A stretch of 64,000 bases of DNA from Agarophyton chilense (GCA_030374765.1 JARGXX010000097.1:124001-188000); one strand, 5' to 3'. Positions 11,330 to 21,707 are shown, numbered from the stretch's first letter. Program-made: numbers and translations. The notes: a model not told the origin generated them from the letters alone.

Positions 11330-13130
11330 TCAAAGAGTGTTGCGAAGCTCTTGGAGTACAGCCTGAATGGCAGACTTGAGAAAAGTCGGGTTTGCTTTAG
11401 AAGTAGCATAGATGCCGATATCCTTGGAGGGTGCATTGAAGCTCCTTGGCCATCCTGTTTTTGACAGATAGGCGACGTTGGCGGGGTGATCATCCCATTC
11501 TGGAAAATCAGCTGGAAGATTCTGGTCGATCTCATCGAAGAGCAAGGGTTCTACGTCGCTTGTGACCACTATTGGGTCTGGAACAGGTTGTAGGCCAACA
11601 GGTTGAAGGCCATCTTCCTCGCCTAGTACAGCTTCTTCTTCCGAAACGCCCTCGGGCAAGAGATTGAAGCCGAGCTCGAGACGCTCAAGATCTTTCAGAA
11701 GCGGGTTCGTCGGTCGAAGACGAAGGTCTTCGTAGGCGACAGCGTATGTGTTGCCATCTAAAGATTGATCGGAGGAGACAGATACGAGGTGATCGTATGC
11801 CTTTTTCACATACCTTTGCTGCCAGAAGCCGCGCTTTTGACCTTTCCGAAAGAAGAATACTGCTGTTTCTGGAACGAGCAGTGTTTTAGACAAGAATTTG
11901 ACATCTTTCGACCTTAGAAAGCGATGCAGAGCATGGCGCGTGGTTCGCTCCGTATGGGCAGCAATTATATTCTCGTTTATGGGACTTTTGGGTAAGCCAG
12001 AGATCGAAGGCGTTTACCCACGAGCGAGTTCGAAACTGGACAAGAGGTTCGAGCCCTGTAGAATGTTCCTGAGAAAGGCTGCCTTGGTAACGATCTCATG
12101 GTTAGAAAGCGCCGGGTTGCCGCGTGACAAAGCATATTGGCGGTCCTGTATCATTCGTTGGATGACGTACCGAAGTGACTCATGAGACGATTCTACGATT
12201 CTAACCTTGTTGTGCCTCCTTGCAGGTCGCGCAGAAAACTTGATGTTGTTTTCCGCGCAGAGGAGCATGATTTGGTCGTTGTCGAACTCCGGATCTCCAG
12301 AGAGCTCTTTAGGAGGGCCGTGGATAAAGATCCAGTGTGTGTATATCGAACATTTCGCCTTTTTCATTGAGCGTGAGAACGACAGAACCGCTACTGTGAG
12401 CCCGGTGGCGGCGTCTTTCATGTGCAGTATGGGAAGGTTTCCCAATTCTGCTACAAACATGAAGTCGATCTGTAGATGGTCATTGAACTCCTTCAGGAGA
12501 CGAGAGAAGTATAGCTTCCTTGGCGCAAGCGGGCGACCAGTCCTTATGCAACTCGTACAGTTGTTGTTATTTTCGTCGAGTAGCGACGCCAGTGTGGGCG
12601 ATAGCACGTTCACTCGGCGATAAAGCCGCTTCATCTCCTTGGGACGCATATAAGTGTATAGGTGAACGCCCTCACCGAAAAGCTCTTCGTCTTTCATCAT
12701 GTCGGGTCGCTTGACATTAGTTTGTTCGGCCCTCGTCAGAAATGCCTTCATTGACAGCGTTGAAGAAGGGAGAAGGAGAAGACGGGTACGTTTAGATAGT
12801 TCTTCTCCTGTACAGTATGTTCGCAGAACAATCTCCTGGGGGCCAGCGATACCTGGGGGCACCCGTATTTGGTTCGACTCCCCAAGAATATCGGATCGAG
12901 CCAGTATGTCGTTTCCAAGAAGAATGGGACCATCGCCAAGGACGACATAAAAGGGAATGGAAAAGCTTGAAGCGTATTCGTCCTGGCCGGTGAAGATCCA
13001 CTTTGAAAATACCTGTTTGTCTTCAGCGCAGGACTCCCCGAAGCCGTGCAGAAACGGTTTACAATCAAGAGAGTCAAGTTTGAGATCTATGCGTAGAGTT
13101 GAACAGAGCTGCGAGATCGACTGCAATCCA
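11330..13130 (-). pseudogene. pol: Copia-A protease/integrase region (broken)
   Basis: The integrase core is visible, with the catalytic blocks QIDFMFV, LSGDPEFDN and, after NIKFSARPARRHNKV, VESSH in the place of the third acidic residue. A CTSC pair upstream is the end of the zinc-binding region. The carboxy-terminal block FFFRKGQKRGFWQQRYV is shared in pattern with the integrase tails of Copia-C and Copia-C2. An acidic stretch (PDPIVVTSDVEPLLFDEID) links to the reverse transcriptase. Decayed. Confidence 0.78.
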
Positions 13131-13199
13131 CCAACACTTTTTGGACACCCTGGATCATCAATTGGGTTTGGATCCTTTGTCGAGTGTATGTCCGAGTAG

Positions 13200-14541
13200 G
13201 CTTCACTCCCAATCGTTAGCGACGACTGTTTTGTGAATGGGTGAAGCCGGCTCGAAAATCAGTTTCGCCATCCTTTTTTGGTTTGCCTCGTCGAGCAGTG
13301 TAGCCGCTTTCAGAGCGAAGACGTTTCGTGTAGAAGCTGGGATTCTCACAGTCTTCAGAACCACGGCGATGGTTTTTCGAGCCACAATCATAACAGAAAC
13401 CGGGCGTCTTCCGACCATCTCTTTTTCTGTTTGGGCTTCGCTTTGCTCGTCCCACCATTTCCTTTCAGGCTGGATCGAGGTGAAGCAAAGCAAGAAGAAG
13501 ATCGAACGTTTTCGGTGTCGGTTCCAAAACTCTTCTGGTACGCGGCCATAGCTTGTTGGACTCGTTGTTCAACACGTTTCTCAACACGTTGAGAGACCAT
13601 GTTATCAATTTCAGACTTGGAATAAGTCTTACCTGTGGTCTTCAGCGACGAGGTCAGGTTTCGAATGACCGTCACAGCGTCATCAAGGTTGAGTTTACAA
13701 CGAGTACCCGTGGAGAACATGTCAGTGTCCGCGCTGCCAGAGTCCGTCTTTTCCGAGAGATAGCGCTCAAGTTCGGAACATTCGTCCAAAAACACCAATA
13801 GTCGGTTTGTAAGGGCAAGGGCTTTGCTACGAACGGTGGCGGCATTATCGAAAGATGTCAGACGCGTTTCGTCCTGCTGAAGTAAGGCTTTCAGGTCAGC
13901 GAACATCTTTAAACTGTTGGAGAGAGAGTCTTTGTGATCGAAATCTCTTCTTGAATCTCCATCTTTCTCCTTGCCTCCGCCACGGCAACTTGTTGCAACT
14001 TTGCGTTCGCCAGATTCTCCTCACTGAGCATGGAATTTTTAAGAAGGGTGATTTCAAGCACTTCGCCAACTTGAGATGGAGCTGAAACACCAACGTGCAT
14101 CAGATGCTCTGCCGCAAGTCCGCGGAAACGAGATGCAAATGAGTTCAAGTCTTCTGTTGGAAGGCGACGACAAGAAGTTACGTCGTTTAAGGAAGACATG
14201 AGTCTTGTCACCCCTGCGATTGGTGTGTCAACGGCTATAAGTTTGACAATTTGCTTAACAGCTTCGATTTGATTGTTCTGCTTATAGTCGATCAGGTTCT
14301 GCTTTTGAGCCTCTTCGACGATTTATTTTTGCTCACGAGGCAAACCACAGTCGTGTAAGTGTCGGTCAAGAGTAGCATAGACTGTTTTGTACAGTCTTTC
14401 TGAGCCTTGACGAATTGCTGCTTGGATAGTGTCCACCCATCGTGAAACGTCACGGCGATATTCCTGCAAATCGCTTGCGGGGTTGAAAAACGGAGGGTCG
14501 GTAGGAGAAAAAGATTTCTTATTACCCTGGGCTGGGCCCAT
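13200..14541 (-). pseudogene. gag: Copia-A gag (broken) starting inside the primer binding site
   Basis: Gag region, read leftward. The first ATG downstream of the LTR is at 14541-14539, inside the primer binding site, and gives MGPAQGNKKSFSP followed by a Trp-containing helical segment (RRDVSRWVDTIQAAI). A zinc knuckle of CCHC type (CYDCGSKNHRRGSEDC) lies near 13370. The frame is also open a short way into the LTR, with possible earlier starts. Copia-C has a homologous gag that begins MGP at the same place, which supports this start. The region has several breaks. Confidence 0.75.
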
Positions 14542-14544
14542 AAC
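14531..14544 (-). promoter_or_regulatory. Copia-A primer binding site, initiator tRNA-Met anticodon-arm type
   Basis: The plus strand reads GCTGGGCCCATAAC, which is the anticodon stem-loop sequence of eukaryotic initiator tRNA-Met around its CAU anticodon. On the element strand the site is therefore GTTATGGGCCCAGC, directly touching the 5' LTR. Drosophila copia and yeast Ty5 are known to prime from an internally cut half of this tRNA. The ATG of the site is also the likely gag start. Confidence 0.9.
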
Positions 14545-14764
14545 TGTGGGAACGTGGGACATCGGCGTAGAAAACAAGGCAAATCCGACAGGGAAGAAAT
14601 GCCAGCGATTGGGGAACCGGTGTCCTCTTTCGTCGCTGTCCCACGCACTCGCCGCGAACCGATGAGCGCGTTCTGGAGTTTTTATTGTCGGCTGATAGAA
14701 CGCTGCCGCTGCGATCTCCGCTAGTAAGCTTCGTATGTTAGGGGCTTACGTCAGCCTTTCAACA
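14545..14764 (-). repeat. Copia-A 5' LTR
   Basis: 220 bp, TGTGGGAACG to TTTCAACA on the plus strand, about 92% identical to 201-420. The target repeat ATCGA follows at 14765-14769. Confidence 0.95.
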
Positions 14765-14769
14765 ATCGA
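14765..14769. repeat. Target site duplication of Copia-A, right copy (ATCGA)
   Basis: Perfect copy of 196-200. The restored empty site reads GGATATCGATATCC, a perfect 14-bp palindrome centred on the duplicated bases. Confidence 0.95.
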
Positions 14770-14798
14770 TATCCATCAGCTTCTGCCAAGTGAACGAT

Positions 14799-14890
14799 GT
14801 CAAACAGCATTACAGTGTGTGAACGAACAGTACATTAGGCAAGCGACGACGACGAAGTAAAAGATGAGAAATATCTCCTTCCACGCACAG
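14799..14890. repeat. About 90-bp repeat shared with the Copia-B 3' LTR region
   Basis: From TCAAACAGCATTACA to CTTCCACGCACA this stretch matches 32061-32152, with roughly a dozen differences and few or no gaps. The other copy lies inside the putative 3' LTR of Copia-B. This copy is therefore probably a remnant of a related LTR that was present before Copia-A landed next to it. Similarity stops abruptly at both sides. Confidence 0.8.
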
Positions 14891-15782
14891 GGTATAGGCC
14901 TCAAGCAAACCAAAAATCCAGCATCCCAACACTTCAGGCCTGTTCTTAACAAGCCTGCTCATGTTCATGTATGAACGCGTGACGGCATCTTATTGGTCAA
15001 ATGGAGGATTTCTTACAGAACGAGAGAACTGACCCTATCGGTTCCCAATGCTACCACTCTGTAATTCTCTTTCTCTCCTTGAATTATTCCCCGCCACTTG
15101 GCCTCATCCCAGCCATGTAATTAAAAACTCAGGCCGCTCCAGTTCCATTGTGCTCCACTTTCTGCGCTGTTTGGAAGCAAAACAATATTGGCAACCCACC
15201 TTCCATTTCACTCAACTAGACTTCACTAATATACGTTCCCTTGTGCGTCGGCGATGCGCCTACCCAATTTACCGCCCTATTTGTTCCGAATATACGCTTC
15301 GACGTGTCTCAACAACAACAATAGTTGCCTCTATCTCTACACCAATCCCCCATAAACAACATAATGCCATTTCTCCCGCGCTTATAGTTCTAAACTTTCT
15401 GCGACGCATTCTTCGCAAACATTCTTCCTCGCAAGCAAACATCCCTTCAAACCAAGATGTGTTGTTTGTGTCATGTACCGAGAACCGTCAGCATTTTTCA
15501 CCCGCTACATCCGCTATAACTTCTCAAACCTCCCATGCCTTTCTACAGTCTGAGAGTATCAAATGGCTGACAGCGATATATATCTATCTACTTTCACGTA
15601 ATGTCACTGCACTTAGGAAATACAACAAGGCTCTTTTGCTAAAAGTCAGCCACTGAACGAAATCGGAGTTGGTTGGACGTCTGGTTTTATTTTTCTACGT
15701 CGAGGCTATGTAAGGAAAGAATATAAAAACTTTTCCCATTGTAAGACAAGAGTTATCATAATTTAGAGAGTGGCAGACGGCT
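14891..15782 (+). other. Unassigned stretch with one 202-residue open frame (15048-15656)
   Basis: No known element is recognised here. One frame on the plus strand is open at 15048-15656 (202 codons from ATG). Its product is rich in Ser, Ile, Leu and His, with no domain I can name, no clear signal peptide, and composition close to what AT-rich noncoding DNA would give. A TATAAAA-like motif near 15722 and a TTTGCAG acceptor-like site near 15803 lie just ahead of the next gene remnant. I would not call a gene here without transcript evidence. Confidence 0.3.
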
Positions 15783-16760
15783 GTGATCTCTCATTTTGCA
15801 GCATTTGAAGATTTTCCAGGCATTCAGGACCTAATAACCACAGTACCGGATATGGAGTGTAATACTATGACCGAAGTGCTTCGCAGAGAGAAGATTCGCC
15901 GTAGGGTATTTAATGAAGAAACTTCACCCGTAGGAGTCGCCAACGATACTGTTGATGCCCAGAATAACACTCCCTCGTTCTCTCTGAACAAATTTGCGCG
16001 TTTTTCAGTACTTTAACATGTCGATGAACGTGCTCGTGTCGCCTTAACTACTGCAATTGGATCTGAACTTTTGAAGGCCTTACTCGATGCAAATATTTCC
16101 CGGGATTCGTTTTGAAATATAGTCAAAACCCTATTAAACGACATAATGGTTGAAACAAGGAAAAGCTTTGCTGGCCGAGTGGGTGAAATGGACTCTAATC
16201 GAAAACCTCTAGCGTTTAGGCCTGCCTTTATTCTTCGGAATCAGGTTTATAATGCCAAGAAACTGTTCACAATTGTCTGCGATAGATGGTCGTCGTCTGG
16301 CCAGAACGATGTGTCACGAATTACCCAATTTTTGAAGTTTACGACGAGTAGAGATCTAACAGCAGATTCGAAGCGTGTGTATATCTTTTTACTGTTTGTC
16401 GAGTTGGTACTACTTAAGAAGACACTAACCTACTGAGGAACGCATCTAAATTAATTGAGGATGACGATGGTGGCTATGATGAAGGCGTTCCTGTTGCGAA
16501 AGAGGGGGTGGCGCATGAAAGACCTCGAAAAAAGCGTAGTAGTGGGGAAATCCAGGAGAACTTCGAGAACTTGAGTAGGACGATGAGTAGAATTGGTTCC
16601 GCATCACAGGCTAGAGTTGCAATTATGAAAGAACAGTTAGAGAGGGAGAAGGCAACAAGCGCTACAACAGAAGTCTAACAATCCTACGTTCGTTAAGATT
16701 GCCAAGAACGCTTTAGAAAGAGTGGAAAGGAGGTATGAGTTGTTCTGTCAGCGGGTCTAA
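15783..16760 (+). pseudogene. Broken gene of unknown function, about 310 residues, coiled-coil-like tail
   Basis: One frame runs from 15783 to 16436 with protein-like content and two in-frame stops, TAA at 16014 and TGA at 16113. Readable blocks include SELLKALLDANISRDSF, GRVGEMDSNRKPLAFRP and FTIVCDRWSSSGQNDVSRI. After a frame change comes an acidic to basic stretch (RPRKKRSSGEIQENFENLS) and a charged helical tail (ARVAIMKEQLEREKA). A last piece in a third frame (FVKIAKNALERVERRYELF) ends near 16760. It could be the DNA-binding accessory protein of a PIF/Harbinger transposon or a decayed host gene; I recognise no domain. A 3' splice-like TTTGCAG at the start leaves a spliced origin open. Confidence 0.45.
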
Positions 16761-17055
16761 GGGGTAGAAGGGGTCGAAGATAGATATTGTTAGTTTGAGT
16801 TTCTTTTAACTTGCGGTTTACCTATTACGCGTGGTCAACTACTTAAAATTGTTCCCTCTCCTGGATACATCTGAACTGCTTCTTCTCCTGCTACTTCCTT
16901 CGATGCTCGTTCTATAATGCCTGCAGATGCTCCAAAACGTGCTGATGTGCCTCTCTAGGCTGCCATAATGTGTTAGAGAGTTAGCTGAGTAAGACCCTCT
17001 TGTCGCTTGGTATCGAACTGACATACAGTGATACCGTCTTTTATGCTTGCGACCA
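16761..17055. other. Stretch without a recognised gene
   Basis: Between the broken gene on the plus strand and the IPT/TIG remnant on the minus strand. A minus-strand frame at 16839-17126 is open but Ser/Arg/His-rich and shows no domain. It may be the degraded end of the IPT/TIG gene. Confidence 0.4.
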
Positions 17056-18070
17056 TCATACCCATTTCCCAAAAGTGATCCTCGACACACAGTAGTCACT
17101 CGGAAGCCGAGCGGGCGACTTGCCACGTCGGCGTCCAGTCATGCCACCTACTTGCAGCATCCACAACGGCGAACCATCGTCATACTCAAACGTTAAGCTA
17201 CCAGTTGTCAATTTCATTCGAGGAGTACATTTTAATTCTTCTACCAGGGTAAAGGGAAGCCTTCGGTACAGTCCACAAAAGTTCTCAGTCATACTCTTCA
17301 CATGTGTATGTACCGATACTCAAAGCCCTTGCCACTCTTCAACCGCCATCCATCGCCAAGAACCACTTCCACCACCACACTCTTCCGTCCTTCTCCCTCT
17401 GTAACTACGCATTTGAAGTTCTCAGTCCCTCGCTCCGAAACATTTAAGCAAGCCTTGCCGTCAAACAGCGCAGTAACATCGTCATAAAAGCCCCACCCAG
17501 TGACCAACACCGCATTCCCCCCGTCCTTCCCTCCACTAAATGGAGTCACGACAATCATTTCCACGTCTCGCCGTCTCTCTTAATCCGCCTTCAAATCCAT
17601 AATCCGTCCCTCGTATAACTTAGGCATGATCAGATCCCCCACGGAGATATTGCAATAGAAACTCCGCTCCCTTCGTACAAGGAGTCCACCTCCTTTGCAT
17701 CGCCCTTTTTTTCCAATTGAACTCTATACACCCGTCCGTTATCAATGGCATCATTCGAACTGAACTTTGATGCCAACAAATCCCCCTTCCCTTGTCCTTC
17801 AAATATGTTAGCCGTGTACTTAATAATACCGTCCGTGGAAGACTCAAAAGTGGCAATTGGTGGATTGTAATTGTTCGTCGCACCATCGAATGGACTTCTC
17901 CATATACACCGAATAGGATCATTTTTGCTTCGATGCCAAGAGAGCTATTACTCTTTGAGCGGTAACAAATTGCATTCGAACAAATAAACAGTTATGTTCA
18001 TCTCAATAGCGTAGTTCGCCGCCTTCTCAACCCTCAATAGTTTACCAGTCCGCGAGAAAAGGCAACAGGG
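17056..18070 (-). pseudogene. Decayed beta-propeller-like plus IPT/TIG domain gene
   Basis: Host-type gene remnant on the minus strand, in several frames. The clearest part (17298-17577) reads VTPFSGGKDGGNAVLVTGWGF, then a Cys-containing strand (GKACLNVS), CVVTEGEG and VVVEVVLGDGW. This is the pattern of an IPT/TIG immunoglobulin-like domain: GG turn, GxGF, paired Cys, V-x-V strands. Upstream, in another frame (about 17645-17890), lies IATFESSTDGIIKYTANIF with GDLLASKF and GRVYRVQLEKKG, which resembles a blade of a sugar/sorbosone-dehydrogenase-type or NHL-type propeller. Downstream (17056-17301) is FEYDDGSPLWMLQVGGMTG, also propeller-like. Such architectures are known in secreted or surface proteins. 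At least three frame changes and a stop after the first propeller piece make it a pseudogene, unless short introns are involved. Confidence 0.5.
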
Positions 18071-18164
18071 CTTGCTTCCTCACCGTACAGTCGCACAATG
18101 TCCTTACTCGTCCTGAACTATGGCGGTCGCGTATTTTTCGCTGAGCCACTTTGCGGCCCTGGAA

Positions 18165-19436
18165 TCAGAAATCCGCGCAAAGAACACCCAGAACGGATGG
18201 TCGCAGCAACTTTTTGGTACGAACAATATCCACCAGCTTCTCCCGTTTCTTCGAAACAGAACCAGTCCACCCACGAGTAGATGGAATAGATTCACGTTGA
18301 GCAATGCCATCCGACTTACAGAGACGATACCAATCTTCACATTCTGTATTAGCAGCAATAAAATCTTCATATGACAGCGTTTTTCCATCCTTCTCGTTTT
18401 CATCGAGACAAAAACTATGTTGTTTCATGCATAACCCAGTCAACCGGGAACTGATATACACCGAGAACTTTAACCTATTTCGTAGAACTCGCCATCTCGA
18501 AACAAGAATTCTGAAAGCCTGCTCAACGTGCACACACAATGAGGAATGAAAAAATTTAAAAGAGTCGTCGTATACGCCGCGCGTCTGTGAGTGAGGGTTT
18601 GGGGTGATAAGATTCTCCGTGCACACATATGCTTCGTCCCCAACAATCCAAAATTCGTTTTGTAGTTTCTCATCTCGCAAATAATTTCAAAGGTTGGAAA
18701 CAGCATGCGCAAGAGAGTCATGAGTGGAGCCAACGCAGCCAGCAGAATAGGATAGAAATCGATACTTGGCATCCAAGAGTGCCTGAACGGGAAGTGAGTA
18801 ATAAACTTTTCGACAGTAGTACGACGCGGGAGTTAGATAGTTGTTTGGCTTCTTTCTTATCAGTGAAAAGCCATCCAAAGCCCGTAAACATCCGGAAAAC
18901 GGACTTCCGGGGGCTATGGAATTCTTGAACTGTGCAGAGAGTCTATGCAATTCGTCAAAACTTTGTGGCAATCCAGATAGTTTCGTTTCGCGGTTTAAGA
19001 CTAGGCACGTGTCGTGGAAAATATGATAGACCGTCGATGAAGCGACTTGAAACGTCATCATGAGCTCAACGTAGCTTGCTCCTGCAACTATGCGTATGGT
19101 TATCGCGAGACGAACATGTTCGGAAATAGTTTTTCGGCCGGACCGTTCACCCATCTCCTCAATACGAGAAGTATGTGGACGTACCTTGTCCAAAAGTTTT
19201 TTGAAAGACGAACGAGTCATGCGAAAGATTCGTTTGAATTCATCATCAGTCCGCCGCTTTGTGACGCTTACAAAAGAGGTAGTGCGAACGGAAACGGGTT
19301 TTCGTAGTTTTCTTGTGGCTAGTGGAGTATAAAGACGAGAAACAATGTAGTTCAAGAGGTGTTGTGCGGCGATCAGAACTTCGAATTCAGTGTCGTCGAA
19401 GAGTTAGTCGTGAAAGAGTGGATCTGCATTGCCCAT
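18165..19436 (-). pseudogene. PIF/Harbinger transposase (DDE_Tnp_4 type) with two in-frame stops
   Basis: A single minus-strand frame of about 423 codons from the ATG at 19434-19436 to the stop at 18165. It is interrupted by TAA at 19404-19406 and TGA at 18687-18689. Length and motif order fit PIF/Harbinger nucleases. A helix-turn-helix-like amino part (FKRIFRMTRSSFKKLLDKV, then AITIRIVAGASYVELMMTF) is followed by the catalytic blocks: LRALDGFSL (first Asp), GCVGSTHDSLA (second Asp), IVGDEAYV and VEQAFRILVSRWRVL (Glu). All three acidic residues are present, so only the two stops spoil it. I did not find terminal inverted repeats or a 3-bp target repeat with confidence. It sits between the propeller/IPT remnant and Copia-B. 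Confidence 0.85.
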
Positions 19437-19563
19437 CTTGTTTGATCTGTGTTTGATCTGTGTGGGTATCTGGAATGGCTACCAGTGGACTACGAATGGA
19501 ATCTGATCATGATTGAGGCGCAATAGATTTTTGTTCCGGTCCGTGTCGCACTAAAGCAAGGAT
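19437..19563. other. Short gap with a small tandem repeat
   Basis: Contains GTTTGATCTGTGTTTGATCTGTG (one unit repeated twice) near 19440-19462. The 5' end of the Harbinger element and the 5' LTR of Copia-B should meet here, but neither boundary can be drawn from the sequence alone. Confidence 0.4.
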
Positions 19564-19730
19564 GTGTGGGGCTCTCCATCGGATCCCTCCACATCCCGTC
19601 TAGCCCGCCGACAAGGTCGCGAGCTTCGTCCAAATCCTCACATTCAAACACTGTACAACAACGCAACTACCACAGCCAACGACACGAAAAACCCAAAGAC
19701 GCTACGCAAAACATCACATCACAACCCATC

Positions 19731-20232
19731 ATGGACCACGACAAACCACATAAAATACCAGATCCCAACACCAATAAATAATCTCTCTCTGGTACCTGGC
19801 GTTGAAAATATACGCCGCGACTATCGAAGCCTTACCAAACCTGCAAGGAAATCCTACCCCCCTAAGCGATGAAGCAGCACTCAAAACACACACCTACCAA
19901 CACAATCGCATTCTATTTGCCGTGCTAAGCAGTGTATCTATCGAGATTCTGGGATTACTTCTCGTACCGAACGAAAAACCTACTACCTACGATCTGGTAA
20001 CGAAAGTCATAGCATATATAAACCAGTCTACTAAAAAGGATCACCAGTTCCTGAAGACGGAAGCCGAGAGTATTGAACTTCAGAACCTGACAGAGATAGA
20101 CGAATACTTCCAATCCCATATATCAATTCGCCAGAAAAGGGTAGCAGCAAGATACCCCAGCATACGCGAAGAAGAAAACACGATTGATTTTATAATATCC
20201 GGCCGGAAGAAACATTCCACGTTAACACCTAT
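19731..20232 (+). pseudogene. gag: Copia-B gag fragment
   Basis: The frame from 19802 reads YAATIEALPNLQGN and continues with helical segments and HISIRQKRVAARYP, which resembles the UBN2-type capsid of Copia gag. It probably begins upstream at ATG 19731. It stops at the Gypsy-2 insertion. Broken. Confidence 0.65.
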
Positions 20233-20237
20233 ATTAG
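20233..20237. repeat. Target site duplication of Gypsy-2, left copy (ATTAG)
   Basis: Perfect match to 29281-29285. It shares TTAG with the CTTAG target of Gypsy-1. Confidence 0.95.
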
Positions 20238-21658
20238 TGTCGACGCCATTTTCTGGGCTGCTAATGGCGCGGGTGGTGAGAGATCCAGTAGAACGAAATG
20301 CCAGGGGTACCAGTCTACAACCGTAGACAAAACGACAGAGGCCGGCGGAAACGGCCAACCAGTAAAGGCCCAGGGAGCACTAACAAACGATACAACCACT
20401 CCGAAGAACACCTACGAGCGCCCGCAAGCCACTGCAGGGCTGCACTCGCAAGTGGGGAAAGGTTGATCCTAAAGAAGGCGGGAGACCAAGCCGCCAAGGA
20501 AAGTGAAAGGGGGAAGCAGGACAGAGAGAGAAACGGTTGATGGCAAAAGAGGCCCGGACAGGGCTGAGAGAAGTGAGGGTGCCCCAGGAGCTTCCGGGAA
20601 AAGTGGTCTCCCCCCGCAGAGTTGGCGCCGAAGCGCTCGGCTCGGGGGTTTATATAAACGATCAGAATATTTCATAAACTCCACTCATGCATAAGACAAA
20701 GCCCAAAAGCTACACCCGTAGCCTTGAATTTGGGACGTCTTCTAGTAGACCTCCCTAGGAAAGGCTCTGTCTATTCTGATGACGTCTATATAATACGTGG
20801 TTGGAATCTGGAATCACCAGTTCCACCGTTTCATCCAAACATGAATCCTACAACCTTGATTCGAGAGATGACCTGACGACGATACCGACTCATCCAGCCG
20901 CGAGCCGGTATACGCGCCGGTGTTGGACCTTGAAGCGAAGAATTGGACAGTGAAGTGGACCAGAGCGTCACCCATGCGTCCGTGGAAGCGGTCGTAGACC
21001 AGTTCCAACTGGTCGTGGACGACGCTATGGCTGGCCACCCTCAACCTGACAACGCGGTCGAAGTCGACGCAGTGCGTTGCGGCGACGCAGCCTGCTTGGG
21101 CGACGCAGCTTGGTTGGGCAGGCGACGCTGTGAGAGGGACGGAGGCGGTGGAGGCGAAGGCCGCGAAGGCGGAGGCCATGGAGGCGGACAACAAAGAGGC
21201 GGAAGAGGTTGTTGGGGCGCAGACAAGGGAGAAGGTTCATGCGCGCTGCGACGGCAGAGCGACGATGGGGCGCTTGACGAAGCGCGGCAGGTTGGTGATG
21301 CGGGCGCAAGGGCGGCCGAAAGCTGCGACGACAGCGGGGAGCCAGACGGTGCTGGGGGGCGGCGGTGGCCGAGGAAGAAGGGGCAAACGGAGGAAGACGG
21401 AGATGGCGCCGCGGACGGTCGCGGCGCCGTCTTGGGTGATGGAGACCGGTAAGGGCGTCTGGTCGGTTTTGGAACGGGGTGGTGTGTTTTGAAGCGAATC
21501 TCAATCTCGAGAATCGCTTCCACTTCCACCATCCCAACTGGCCGTTCCACACCAACCAATCATCTGTGTGGAAGTCCCAGGTGCAGGGACAGGCGGATTG
21601 CTCCGGTCCACAGGACAGGTACCGGGAGACATCCCCCTGTCCTTTCTGGGCGGCTACA
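20238..21658 (-). repeat. Gypsy-2 3' LTR
   Basis: 1421 bp, TG...CA ends, same family as the Gypsy-1 LTRs. It is followed on the right by the polypurine tract shared with Gypsy-1. On the minus strand it shows the same TATATAAAC motif near 20653-20661. Confidence 0.95.
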
Positions 21659-21707
21659 CACCCCCTTGCTCAGCGGTCGCTTCGCCGGGGCGACCGAAAA
21701 ATAACGA

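Larger units (their letters stand above)
201..14764 (-). mobile_element. Copia-A, Ty1/Copia LTR retrotransposon (broken), host of Gypsy-1
   Basis: An LTR retrotransposon read on the minus strand. It has 220-bp LTRs at 201-420 and 14545-14764 and perfect 5-bp target repeats. Its own length is about 5.7 kb once Gypsy-1 and its target repeat are subtracted. The order on the minus strand is gag, integrase, reverse transcriptase, RNase H, which is the Copia order. The primer binding site touches the 5' LTR and a G-rich polypurine tract (421-428) touches the 3' LTR. The LTRs differ at about 18 of 220 positions, so this is an older insertion. The coding part is clearly decayed, with about eight breaks besides the Gypsy-1 insertion. 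Confidence 0.93.

Noticed and set aside
14531-14544. Possible tRNA gene fragment (initiator Met anticodon arm)
   Set aside because: Only the anticodon arm is present and it touches an LTR at the position of a primer binding site; no cloverleaf can be drawn around it.
15048-15656. 202-codon frame as a confident gene
   Set aside because: No domain, no start context and composition like noncoding AT-rich DNA; listed only as an open frame.
20653-20661. TATATAAA palindrome as proof of the LTR promoter
   Set aside because: It suits a TATA box on the element strand, but there is no independent evidence for a start site and a second TATATAA-like site lies in the same LTR.
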